From: CBDAUN01 sp965214875
GTDB lineage: Bacteria > Pseudomonadota > Gammaproteobacteria > Arenicellales > JAJDZL01
Assembly: GCA_965214875.1 (NCBI GenBank)
Contig: OZ243980.1
Span: forward strand, 992,001 to 1,056,000
DNA: 64,000 nt
Direction of reading: 5' to 3'
Shown in pieces: positions 16,769-24,910 of the stretch. A program made the translations under genes and the position numbers. Positions within the stretch are counted from its first letter, which is position 1. Every line of letters begins with the position of its first letter. Under the pieces are notes generated by a model that saw nothing but the letters and a program-made list of their open reading frames with translations, was not told the origin of the DNA and did no database searches.

Positions 16769-18862
16769 CTACTGATGGTCGTGCAACATTTCAGAGTAGG
16801 TCGGCAAAGGCCATAAGCCTTGGTCAACCAAGATCTCCAGCCGATCAGCCGTAGTCCTCGCGGTCAGCATCAGGGGCTTGATTGTCTCTTGCGCATAGAA
16901 TGCCGCTTTGCCTGGGTCATCCTCTGGAAACGCATCGAACCCTTCTGCCAAAGCGTCGGTTTCCGTCAGGAGCTGCTGAACAAGCGATTGCTTTTCGTCG
17001 AATAGAGCCGACTCAAAACCTGAATTGCTCGAATTCAAGGAATCTTCGATGACTGTCGGAATCACGAGTGTGCGCAGCATCTGCAGCATGGCGCGCGCCT
17101 CCATCTGAATCTCTGTCGCAAAGGCTTCCTGCAGAACCACCTTTCGCGCATTGACCTCGCGCTCATTGAGCAAGTTCAATTCTGCGAACAACTTCAGATT
17201 CTTTTCTGCCGTCAACTGCTCATAAGCTTCTGGACTGCTTTTCAGGTGAAACAGTTTGTTTCGTTCTGCGAATTCATACAGCTCGTCGGAGTAGCCATTG
17301 CCGCTGAACAGTGCTCCTTCGTTCTCGCGCAATGTTTCGCGTATCACGGTATCGGCATCCTTGCCGGAGTCGATTTCCGCGCACATGTGCCTGACACTTT
17401 CTGCCATCGCGGCATTTACCATTGCAAGCGGGAATGCAATATGCTGGTTTCCGCCTACCGCACGAAATTCGAAACGGTTTCCGCACCAGGGAAATGGCGC
17501 AGTCCGATTCCGATCTTCAAGATTGGCACTGATGTCCGGAACCGGGGCGATAACTTCAACAATGCGCCCCTTGTCGCCGTATCCGGTCATTGCGCCGCCA
17601 TTCGCAACGCTTTTCAGATGCGATTCCAGGACTTTGCCAACGTGAAGCGTGATGATTGCCGGAGGCGCTTCCTGCGCACCGAGACGGTGGTCATTCCCGG
17701 CTGTCGATACGCCGCAACGCAAAAGGTCTCCGTGCTGGTTGACGGCACGCAGCAACGCGGCAACAAAGGCCACGAATCGGCGGTTTTCGAATTCTGTTTT
17801 CCCGGGAACAAACAGATTGGCACCTTCTTTGGTGTTTAATCCCCAGTTGTTGTGCTTGCCGGTGCCGTTGATTCCGGCAAAAGGCTTTTCGTGATAGAGA
17901 ATCGCGAAATCGTGGTCGAACGCCAAATCCTTGAGCACTTCCATGGCCAGGACATTGCTGTCAGCGGCCTGATTGGCAAGCGTGAAAACCGGAGATATCT
18001 CATGCTGTGCCGGGGCCACTTCATTGTGGGTGCAGTGAATCGATATGCCAAGCTGCCACATGATTTCGCGGGCTTCAGCGATGTAGCGATTGATTCGCGG
18101 TGCCGGCTTGGAAAAGTAGTTGGTCGATTGTTCCTGTCCCCTCAACGGCGCTGCTCCCAGCAGTGTGCGTCCGGTCGCAACGAGGTCTGGTCTGGCCAGG
18201 TACTTGCTTCGATCGATCAGGAAAAATTCTTGTTCCCACCCGACGTTGCACAGCACTTCTGTGGTTTCGGTATCGCCGAGGTGCTCAAGCAGTCTGAGGC
18301 TTTGCTCATTTAGTGCCATGGAAGCGCGTAGCAAAGGTGTTTTCTGATCCAGCGCCTCGCCGGTCCAAGATACGAACGCTGAAGGGATGTACAGCGTATC
18401 CCGGTATACGAAAGGGGGCGAGCCGGTGTCCCAGCCCATATAGGCCGCCGCTTCGTGGGTGTCGCGCAAGCCTCCGTTGGGAAAAGAGGAGCCGTCCGTT
18501 TCAGTTTGAAACAGTTCCGAACCGGAAAGCTTTACTACCAGCTTATTGGTGCTGAAATCGATATTGACGAAGGTTTCGAGCTTTTCGCCGTGGATTGGTC
18601 CTCGCATGGGCGAAAACCAGTGAGAGTATCCGATGCAGCCTTTCGATTGAGCCCACTCGCGGATGCATACAGCAAGTTCGTCGGCATCGTGCTTATCCAT
18701 TCGGACTCCGGTGGCTCGACATCGTGCGAACGCGTAGTAGATATCCGGGTCGACAATCTTCTTCAAGATTGCGTCGTCTAACACGTGATAGTTAATCTTT
18801 GCCAGGGCCGGAGGCAGTGCAATGTCTTGTTTCGGCGCATCATGCGTGGTGTGCATTTTCAT
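16769..18862 (-). CDS. glnN: glutamine synthetase type III
   Basis: A 697-residue GSIII-type enzyme that makes glutamine from glutamate, ammonia and ATP. Typical parts are GYSHWFSPMRG near the N-terminus, VGWEQEFFLID, CTHNEVAPAQHEISPVF, and NGTGKHNNWGLNT for the ATP/ammonia site, followed by a long C-terminal region special to type III. The length fits GlnN (~700-730) and not GSI (~470). A GGAG lies about 10 bp before the ATG. It is transcribed against pssA and lies inside the segment that interrupts pssA-leuA. Type III is the less common form in gammaproteobacteria, so acquisition is plausible. Confidence 0.95.
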   Translation of the reverse strand: MKMHTTHDAPKQDIALPPALAKINYHVLDDAILKKIVDPDIYYAFARCRATGVRMDKHDADELAVCIREWAQSKGCIGYSHWFSPMRGPIHGEKLETFVNIDFSTNKLVVKLSGSELFQTETDGSSFPNGGLRDTHEAAAYMGWDTGSPPFVYRDTLYIPSAFVSWTGEALDQKTPLLRASMALNEQSLRLLEHLGDTETTEVLCNVGWEQEFFLIDRSKYLARPDLVATGRTLLGAAPLRGQEQSTNYFSKPAPRINRYIAEAREIMWQLGISIHCTHNEVAPAQHEISPVFTLANQAADSNVLAMEVLKDLAFDHDFAILYHEKPFAGINGTGKHNNWGLNTKEGANLFVPGKTEFENRRFVAFVAALLRAVNQHGDLLRCGVSTAGNDHRLGAQEAPPAIITLHVGKVLESHLKSVANGGAMTGYGDKGRIVEVIAPVPDISANLEDRNRTAPFPWCGNRFEFRAVGGNQHIAFPLAMVNAAMAESVRHMCAEIDSGKDADTVIRETLRENEGALFSGNGYSDELYEFAERNKLFHLKSSPEAYEQLTAEKNLKLFAELNLLNEREVNARKVVLQEAFATEIQMEARAMLQMLRTLVIPTVIEDSLNSSNSGFESALFDEKQSLVQQLLTETDALAEGFDAFPEDDPGKAAFYAQETIKPLMLTARTTADRLEILVDQGLWPLPTYSEMLHDHQ

Positions 18863-19648
18863 ACCAGAAAAACTCCTTTGGCAGTTTGCAGTCGTTATGC
18901 CGTTTTGTAAATTGCTTAGTTACTTCGTTTTCGCAAGTTGCGTCAAATTGGTGGATATCAATTCAAATCAGAGCAAATCCCAGGACCAAGGACGAAAACA
19001 ATAGTTCGAAGAAGCACTTGTATTAATTTTCCGAGTCGGGCCGGTAAAGTCCACGACCAAAAAAGCCATGAGCCAATTTGTTGTCAGCAAATGGCGCCGA
19101 ACTCGGAAGCGTTTGATTTCGTATTCATCTAATTGTGATTATATGCTAGCAATTCGCCTTGCAGGCGCACTATTTCTTCATCATAAAATTGAATGGAATT
19201 AAATGCTTATGCTTTTATGGCGGTTTGGATCTATATTTGCGAACGGTATGCCTTCGATTGGACCGTGAATGGCCAAAGGCTTTGCCAGAAGAAAGTTGTG
19301 TGACGCTCGGCGAGAGGTTGACGGGTGCCAGTTTGTTCGACGCAATGCTTGCAGGAGCGGAAAAACGACCATGGCGTGCAATTGGAACTGTCAATGCTTT
19401 GTAGAAACTAAATTCATTAGTGATTGATATTATGTATTTTCTAAAGTTGATAACGGCCCCGTGGCGCAGGGTTCGAAGACTTATAAGGCTCGAAACAAGA
19501 TTGCTGCAGTTGTCAATTTGCGGGCAATTGAATTAATTTTGAGGGAGTGATATATTGGATTTTCGTCGCAATTGCGCCCGTTCTGGTTCTCGTGGGCGCG
19601 TAGGCAAATTGCATTTTCTTAGAAAGCATCACTCAGGCAGCGCGGAAG
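18863..19648. other. AT-rich non-coding region upstream of glnN and the P-loop ATPase
   Basis: About 790 bp, clearly more AT-rich than its surroundings, between divergent genes. Small open frames exist but none looks conserved or has a convincing ribosome site. It contains one copy of a 22-bp direct repeat (19339-19360). It should hold the promoters for both flanking genes; I could not assign them with confidence. Confidence 0.55.
19339..19360 (+). repeat. 22-bp direct repeat, copy 1
   Basis: The 22 bases from 19339 match 22281-22302 at 21 positions (one A/G difference near the end), in the same orientation. The pair brackets the P-loop ATPase and the glycosylase pseudogene. Weaker similarity extends some 40 bp upstream of the repeat, so it may be the residue of a larger duplicated sequence and not a short recombination site. 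Confidence 0.6.
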
Positions 19649-21058
19649 ATGGGCAATAGAACTGCAACCCGCCATTCGGTCCGTCCGGCGGATTTCGATG
19701 ATTTTGCAACGATAACGAGGGATAAGGACCCGCCACCCTATTTTGCCGGTCGCGAGAATGTTGTGGCGGATATCGAGAACGCTTGTGCGGCAAGTTGGGC
19801 GAGGCATGTCTCAGGAAGCGCTCAGCATAGCGCGACAACGCGGGTTGTCTACGGTGCTCCAGGAGCGGGCAAGAGTTCGCTGCTGCGACATCTTGAGGAG
19901 CGCTGGGCGAACGGCGACTTTGTTACATTGGAGGCTGGAGGCAGTGTCCGTGCCCAGCCGGTTCCGAGAATGTTTTACCTCCAGGGCGGCTGGCTGTCCA
20001 CCTGTCCAGAGTTTATCTTGAGAAATACCGCCGAATTGGTGGACCCCAGCTCGAAGTCGCACTTTCTTCGACTGGTTACTGAGACCGGCTATAGAGAAGG
20101 TTCGGTAAGCGGCGGCATGATCAAGGGAAATGCCGGAAGGAGTAGAACTGAGCAACATTTTCCGCTGACCCTTGGTCTTGAAACTCTCGCCAGATTATTG
20201 CCGCGAGAAAAGTGGAGATTTCCGGTGGTGATTGGTATTGATGAGGCGCAGAACGCCACTGGCGACCGCGATTCACCGATGGGAAAGTTGCTTCAAGAGT
20301 TTCACGACAACAATTATGATTTACCCCTGACGGTTGTGCTGAGCGGACTTTCTGACACCGAAGTGCGGGCGAACGACTTGGGTCTTACTCGGCTTTCGCG
20401 CAACTTCGTGCATGCTCTTGATTGCCTTACGAGCGATGAGATGGATGAGCTTAAACATGGATTTTGCGAGCATTACGGGATATCTCTGAACACGCGTGAA
20501 GCAGAGTTCGACGCGTTGCTTGCGGGCACCGAAGGCTGGCCATCGCATATCGCTAACTGCCTTACTTCGTTCGCAAAGATTTATCGGCAGTGCGGCTGTG
20601 ACACGAGCAGGGTCGACTTTAAGGAGGTTGAACGCGACAGCCTAGATGCCCGTCGCCAGTACTATCGTAGCCGCCTGAGTCCGGTGTTGCGCATTTCAGG
20701 CCAACTTTTGGCAATGCTAGTTCGAGAGATTGACGACGGCTGTAGCCCAAGTCAAGCGATTTCAATCATCAGGAAATTGAGTGAAAAAGGTGAACGCACC
20801 AGAATTGTTGAACAGGAACTACCCGATGAAATGAATGCTCGCGATTATTACGCTGAACTGATTCACCAAGGCATACTTCAGGAATACAGCGACGGTGTTG
20901 CTCGGTGTCCTATTCCAAGTTTTCGCAGGTATATTATTAAGCAGTATCCTGTGGAATTGCCGCAAACGCATTCGCGCGACACTCTAAGCGGTTGCGGGTC
21001 GGGATGGGCCGGCCATATCGGCAATAAGATTGATTCCGACAAGGCACCTTTGCATTAG
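19649..21058 (+). CDS. P-loop ATPase, AAA/STAND-like
   Basis: A 469-residue protein with an N-terminal P-loop ATPase module: YFAGRE near 31, Walker A GAPGAGKSS (69-77), Walker B VVIGIDEAQ (about 193-201), and a sensor-like LPLTVVLSGLSDTEV. The C-terminal half has no recognised domain and no membrane segment. The layout resembles orphan AAA/STAND ATPases of accessory and defence regions, but no effector domain is visible. ATG at 19649 has GGAAG upstream. It is alone on its strand in the pssA-leuA insertion. Function unknown. Confidence 0.8.
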   Translation: MGNRTATRHSVRPADFDDFATITRDKDPPPYFAGRENVVADIENACAASWARHVSGSAQHSATTRVVYGAPGAGKSSLLRHLEERWANGDFVTLEAGGSVRAQPVPRMFYLQGGWLSTCPEFILRNTAELVDPSSKSHFLRLVTETGYREGSVSGGMIKGNAGRSRTEQHFPLTLGLETLARLLPREKWRFPVVIGIDEAQNATGDRDSPMGKLLQEFHDNNYDLPLTVVLSGLSDTEVRANDLGLTRLSRNFVHALDCLTSDEMDELKHGFCEHYGISLNTREAEFDALLAGTEGWPSHIANCLTSFAKIYRQCGCDTSRVDFKEVERDSLDARRQYYRSRLSPVLRISGQLLAMLVREIDDGCSPSQAISIIRKLSEKGERTRIVEQELPDEMNARDYYAELIHQGILQEYSDGVARCPIPSFRRYIIKQYPVELPQTHSRDTLSGCGSGWAGHIGNKIDSDKAPLH

Positions 21059-21375
21059 TCGTTTACCGATGAAATGTTTTCCGCGGCAGGCAGGACATGA
21101 TTCGAGAAAAGATATGGCGCTTCTGATTGATGATTGCTCTGGTCGGAGGGAACCCGATATTCGGGCTACTCTGAAATAAAGGATACTCTACAACACGTTT
21201 TTATCACCTGATAATCAATCAGGTACAGAATTTATTTCTGGGCGACCTGCGGACGCTAGTGAGAGCGGGTTTAAGGGAGATTGCAGCCGAGAGTTAAATA
21301 TAGTCTTGACTGCCTGACAATCCATCCAATCCATCCTTTGGCATTGAGTGATTTGCTTGATGAGGAAACCAGCAA
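21059..21375. other. intergenic region after the P-loop ATPase
   Basis: About 320 bp without a gene. It contains a perfect 7-bp stem (ACCTGAT 21206-21212 with ATCAGGT 21218-21224). A T-run lies before, not after, this stem on the plus strand, so it is not a standard terminator for the upstream gene. Confidence 0.45.
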
Positions 21376-21891
21376 ATGTTGCTGAAGCATGGGCTTAGGC
21401 CTATAGTTGATGAAAGTCGCGGATCTTGATTTAGGTTCACTACCAGGTGATACCTCACTGGAGATGAGCGAATACTGTGCGAACCCTCGCAACCATTTCT
21501 GGCGGATACCGTCTTGCGTCTATAGCGAACCAATTAAAGACGATTACGAATCGAAACTAGCGTTTCTCCGCAAACACAGAATCGCACTTTGAGATGTTTT
21601 GAAAGAAGCTGAGAGGCGAGAAAGCCTCGATTCGAATATACGATCTCACATCGTCAACCCCTTCGATAGCCTGATCCGGAAAAAACACCCGCCGATCCGG
21701 GCAATCGGATTAAACGGCACGAAGGCTTGGTGCCTATTCAACCGGTATTGGCTCAGGAATCCCATTTTCAATGCAAGCGCGGTATGCCGGCGTGTTGCCT
21801 TCCGTCTTCAAGCCCGACCCCAGGCAAGAATGTCAAATCATTCGAGGAAAAGGTAGAGTGTTGGCAAGAATTCCTGTCGCTTATCGATTAG
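21376..21891 (+). pseudogene. decayed DNA-deoxyinosine (hypoxanthine-DNA) glycosylase-like gene
   Basis: Translating three frames in turn gives a sequence resembling the uracil-DNA-glycosylase superfamily hypoxanthine-DNA glycosylases: PIVDES near 21400, then after a frame change LGSLPGDTSLEMSEYCANPRNHFWRI, KLAFLRKHRIAL, an in-frame TGA at 21590-21592 where the family has Trp, DVLKEAERRESLDSNIR, then NPFDSLIRKKHPPIRAIGLNGTKAWCLF. After another frame change near 21800 comes SPTPGKNVKSFEEKVECW up to a stop at 21891. At least two frameshifts and one stop make it a pseudogene. The full-length family is about 160-170 residues, matching this span. The assignment is from memory of the family. Confidence 0.7.
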
Positions 21892-22383
21892 CACCATCGG
21901 GTCAATTGCTCATGAATCCAAGCCGGACGCAGATTTAGCGAGAGATTTATATGTCAAGCAATTTGACATGACAGAAGCGACTTCAGGGACCACCAGCATA
22001 GTTGCGGCGTAATCAAAGTGCACCTTATTCATTTAGACATCTCCAAAAATACACACTTCCAAGCATAATTGAACAATCTATCACATCTACACGCTTAACA
22101 CCCGCACGAACATGGGTTCTTGTTTGTTGCATGCAGGTAGGACTTCGAGCATTGGAGCAATAATGCTGGATAAAATCAGTCGCATTTGCTGAAGGTTGTG
22201 AAGCACAGAACGATACTATCGTGCTGTGCGATAGGGAAGTTGCACGGCAATTGTCTGAGCGGGTGGATGCCTATTCAATTGACGCAATGCTTGCAGGAAC
22301 GGCGACTTGACCGCGATGTTATTGCGGTTGGCAAACATGATGAGGACCGAAAAACAGGCTCGCAGTTGCTAATCCATAGATCA
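21892..22383. other. non-coding region between glycosylase pseudogene and IS copy 1
   Basis: About 490 bp with no convincing gene. It holds a notable stem-loop at 22203-22229 (6 bp, one mismatch, 5 bp, 3-base loop) and the second copy of the 22-bp repeat at 22281-22302. The sequence looks like decayed DNA. Confidence 0.5.
22281..22302 (+). repeat. 22-bp direct repeat, copy 2
   Basis: Matches 19339-19360 at 21 of 22 bases in direct orientation. It lies 81 bp before the left end of IS copy 1. Confidence 0.6.
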
Positions 22384-23129
22384 TGTCCGGGGTCAGATAC
22401 ATGCGGGCGCGCGAAAATTTTCAGGCAGCCTGGCACTTGACAGCAATCTCAGCAGCCGGAAAGGCGGGAGAAGGAGCCGCGCGAATCAAATGTCCGCAAT
22501 GCAGATTCTATCGTCTCGACGTGGTCCGCGACGAACTTTCGCCGCAGGTCGCCGAGCGCTTCGACAGGCTCGCGCTGTTTGACCGGCTTCGTCGCGAAGG
22601 CGCTTCGCAAGCGACCGCCCTGAAGGCGGTCGGCTGATCCCGAGCCACGTTCTGCCGCTGGAAAAGTGCCTGTGCAAGTTTGCCCGCCCCGCCCAGCGCC
22701 GGGAGCTGCGGCACCCGCAGGCGAGAGCCCGGCCTGCTTATCCAGCTCGACCGCATGAGTGTTACTATCGATGCCGGCTTCGCGGTCAAGGAGTCCGAGG
22801 CTGTCTGCTGGCCTCGAAGCCGCTCGACCACCCGGTCCGCCAGGCGCCGTTCGACATCGGGCCGGTCGTGCTGCCGCCCAAAAGCTCCAATTGCAATGGC
22901 TGCGTTGAGTGCGCCAACGCTTCCGACCGTTACGAGTTCCATCAGTCCTGCGCCGGCGAGCCGGGCATCGGCGCACCCGACATCGAGCTGGCCCGGTTCG
23001 AGCGCCTCTGCAGCGCCTGCAGGCCGCATCAAGCGCCCGGACAAACGGCACCCATGCGGGCGTATAATCAGAACTTCAACCAAAGCGCAATTGCCGCCTG
23101 AAAAGTCTCATATGTATTGAACCCGTACA
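22384..23129 (+). mobile_element. degenerate IS481-type element, copy 1
   Basis: The left end TGTCCGGGGTCAGATACATG (22384-22403) and the right end, read on the other strand as TGTACGGGTTCAATACATAT, form imperfect terminal inverted repeats beginning TGT, as in the IS481 family. The interior shares long stretches with 45308-46233 but is shorter (746 bp) and lacks the middle of the transposase. No target duplication is visible next to it. The right end is 5 bp from the -35 box of the leuA promoter. Confidence 0.8.
22490..23101 (+). pseudogene. IS481-type transposase remnant, copy 1
   Basis: The N-terminal part reads FYRLDVVRDELSPQVAERFD and stops at a TGA near 22635; the C-terminal part reads NGCVECANASDRYEFHQSC and RPHQAPGQTAPMRAYNQNF in another frame. 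The central catalytic segment is deleted compared with copy 2. It cannot encode an active enzyme. Confidence 0.75.
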
Positions 23130-23134
23130 CAGGT

Positions 23135-23163
23135 TTGATTTTTGCCCGCTAATCTGCTATAAC
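23135..23163 (+). promoter_or_regulatory. promoter of the leuA leader transcript
   Basis: TTGATT (23135-23140) and TATAAC (23158-23163) with a 17-bp spacer match sigma-70 boxes at 4 of 6 and 5 of 6. The expected start is about 23170, only one or two bases before the leader-peptide ATG at 23172. The promoter begins 5 bp after the IS right end. Confidence 0.65.
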
Positions 23164-23171
23164 GTATTCCT

Positions 23172-23234
23172 ATGCAATCCGCGATTACCCAATCCCTCTC
23201 TTTATCACTAAGCCTGCTTCTGCTGCGCCGCTAG
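23172..23234 (+). CDS. leucine-rich leader peptide of leuA (20 residues)
   Basis: A 20-codon frame, ATG to TAG, encodes MQSAITQSLSLSLSLLLLRR, with seven leucines, the last four consecutive, then two arginines. It lies between a good promoter and leuA (start 113 bp downstream). This is the classic appearance of a leu-operon attenuation leader: ribosome speed over the Leu codons reports leucyl-tRNA supply. All four CTN codons except CTC-rich runs are mixed (ctc, tta, cta, ctg, ctt, ctg, ctg). No ribosome site precedes it; with the promoter so close the mRNA may be leaderless. Too short for normal gene finders. Confidence 0.8.
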   Translation: MQSAITQSLSLSLSLLLLRR

Positions 23235-23242
23235 GCGCTGCA
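23221..23242 (+). promoter_or_regulatory. terminator-like hairpin overlapping the leader stop codon
   Basis: TGC-T-GCGCC (23221-23229), loop GCTA, GGCGC-T-GCA (23234-23242): eight pairs with one T-T mismatch, followed by TATCTTTT. It overlaps the last Leu codons, both Arg codons and the stop of the leader, so a ribosome on the leader would prevent it from folding. It could act as a Rho-independent attenuator. Confidence 0.55.
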
Positions 23243-23265
23243 TATCTTTTCACATTCTCTATACC

Positions 23266-23299
23266 GCTTTGCCGCAACCGAAATATCGGTTAGCGAAGC
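23266..23299 (+). promoter_or_regulatory. second stem-loop in the leuA 5' region
   Basis: GCTTTGC (23266-23272) pairs with GCGAAGC (23293-23299, one G-T pair), and AACCGA (23276-23281) pairs with TCGGTT (23286-23291) around a 4-base loop. No T-run follows, so it is not an intrinsic terminator. It may compete with other structures or protect the mRNA. Confidence 0.5.
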
Positions 23300-23347
23300 A
23301 TTGCATTTGAATTTGATAGGCAATGGATATGTAACAGGTAATACCCA

Positions 23348-24910
23348 ATGAACGAAGACAGATTGATCATTTTTGATACGACTTTGCGTGATGGCGAACA
23401 AAGCCCCGGTGCGTCGATGACTGCCGAAGAGAAGCTTGCGATCGCAAGAATGCTGGAAAAGATGCGAGTGGATGTGATCGAGGCTGGTTTCCCTGCCGCT
23501 AGCACTGGAGATTTGGAAGCGGTCAAGCAAGTCGCAAGCGAGGTCAAAAACAGCACGGTTTGCGCCCTAGCACGAGCAATCGAAAATGATCTGGACAAGG
23601 CAATCGAGTCCATTGAGCCGGCCGCTTCGGGCCGATTGCATACGTTTATCGCAACGTCCCCGATCCACATGAAAGAAAAATTGCGCATGGACTCCGACAA
23701 GGTGCTTGAACAAGCAGTATGGGCCGTAAAAAAGGCAAGAAATGCGGTTGACGACGTGGAGTTCTCGCCAGAGGATGCCGGACGATCCGATTTCGACTTT
23801 CTTTGCAGGATATTGGAGGCTGTGATCGATGCGGGAGCTAGAACAGTCAATATTCCAGACACTGTTGGCTACAATATGCCGGATCAATTTGGCGATTTGA
23901 TCGAGCGCTTGATGAGCTCAGTGCCGAATTCGGACAAGGCGGTTTTCTCAGTGCATTGCCACAACGATCTTGGTGTCGCGGTAGCCAATTCGCTCGCCGC
24001 GGTGCAACGAGGCGCACGGCAGGTCGAGTGCACGATCAACGGTTTAGGCGAGCGCGCCGGCAATGCATCGCTTGAAGAAATTGTGATGGCGGTGCGCACG
24101 CGCCGCGACATATTTGTTTGTGATACGAGCATCGACACGGCTCAAATCGTGCCGGCAAGCCGCTTGGTCTCAAGCGTAACCGGTTTTCCAGTGCAGCCGA
24201 ACAAGGCGATCGTGGGAGCGAACGCATTTGCGCATGAGTCCGGCATTCATCAGGATGGCATTATCAAAAAACGCGAGACCTATGAAATAATGCGGGCCGA
24301 AGATGTCGGCTGGTCCCAAAACCGCATGGTTCTCGGCAAGCACTCGGGTCGCAACGCATTTCAGCAAAGAATGACCGAACTTGGCATCACGTTCGATGCC
24401 GGCTCTGGCTTGGATGAAGCATTTGCGGAATTCAAGATGCTTGCCGACAAGAAGCATGAAATTTTTGATGATGACTTGATCGGGCTGATCGCCGACTCCA
24501 CCTTGCAGTCTGAAAACGACAAGATTGGTCTTGTCAGCCTGATCGCCACATCGGATACAGAAATGCCATCTAAGGCCGATGTCACTGTTCGAATAAACGG
24601 TGGAACGGTCCAATCGACGAGCGGCGGCAACGGTCCGGTGGACGCTTCATTCAAAGCGATCAAGGCGGCAGTGGGTTCGGATTCGTGGCTTGATCTGTAC
24701 TCGGTAAACAGCATTACAGGCGGAACGGATGCGCAAGGCGAAGTGACGGTCCGTCTGAGGCGCAATGGCATGGTGGCCAATGGCCACGGTGCGGATACTG
24801 ACATTATCATCGCGTCTGCAAAGGCGTTCATTGACGCATTGAACCGTCTAGATGTTTCCGCAACCCGATTCAATCCGCAGTCCAGCGATATCGCGAGTCA
24901 AGGTGTATGA
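23348..24910 (+). CDS. leuA: 2-isopropylmalate synthase
   Basis: First enzyme of leucine synthesis, condensing 2-oxoisovalerate with acetyl-CoA. 520 residues, usual for the long LeuA. The HMGL-type signature DTTLRDGEQSPG is at 10-21, the metal-binding HCHNDLGVAVANS near 200, and GANAFAHESGIHQDG near 297. The C-terminal LeuA dimer domain that binds leucine for feedback inhibition is complete. It is preceded by the leader peptide and hairpins and overlaps the next gene by 4 bp (ATGA). Its normal neighbours ilvC-psd-pssA lie 6.7 kb upstream beyond an insertion. Confidence 0.97.
   Translation: MNEDRLIIFDTTLRDGEQSPGASMTAEEKLAIARMLEKMRVDVIEAGFPAASTGDLEAVKQVASEVKNSTVCALARAIENDLDKAIESIEPAASGRLHTFIATSPIHMKEKLRMDSDKVLEQAVWAVKKARNAVDDVEFSPEDAGRSDFDFLCRILEAVIDAGARTVNIPDTVGYNMPDQFGDLIERLMSSVPNSDKAVFSVHCHNDLGVAVANSLAAVQRGARQVECTINGLGERAGNASLEEIVMAVRTRRDIFVCDTSIDTAQIVPASRLVSSVTGFPVQPNKAIVGANAFAHESGIHQDGIIKKRETYEIMRAEDVGWSQNRMVLGKHSGRNAFQQRMTELGITFDAGSGLDEAFAEFKMLADKKHEIFDDDLIGLIADSTLQSENDKIGLVSLIATSDTEMPSKADVTVRINGGTVQSTSGGNGPVDASFKAIKAAVGSDSWLDLYSVNSITGGTDAQGEVTVRLRRNGMVANGHGADTDIIIASAKAFIDALNRLDVSATRFNPQSSDIASQGV

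Noticed and set aside
19159..19404. 81-codon frame in the AT-rich region before the P-loop ATPase
   Set aside because: TTG start, no ribosome site and no recognised domain. It only overlaps the 22-bp repeat; its similarity to the region around 22281 is too weak to call a gene.
22384..23129. Intact IS with active transposase
   Set aside because: Copy 1 lacks the catalytic middle and has stops and frame changes, so it can only be a remnant.
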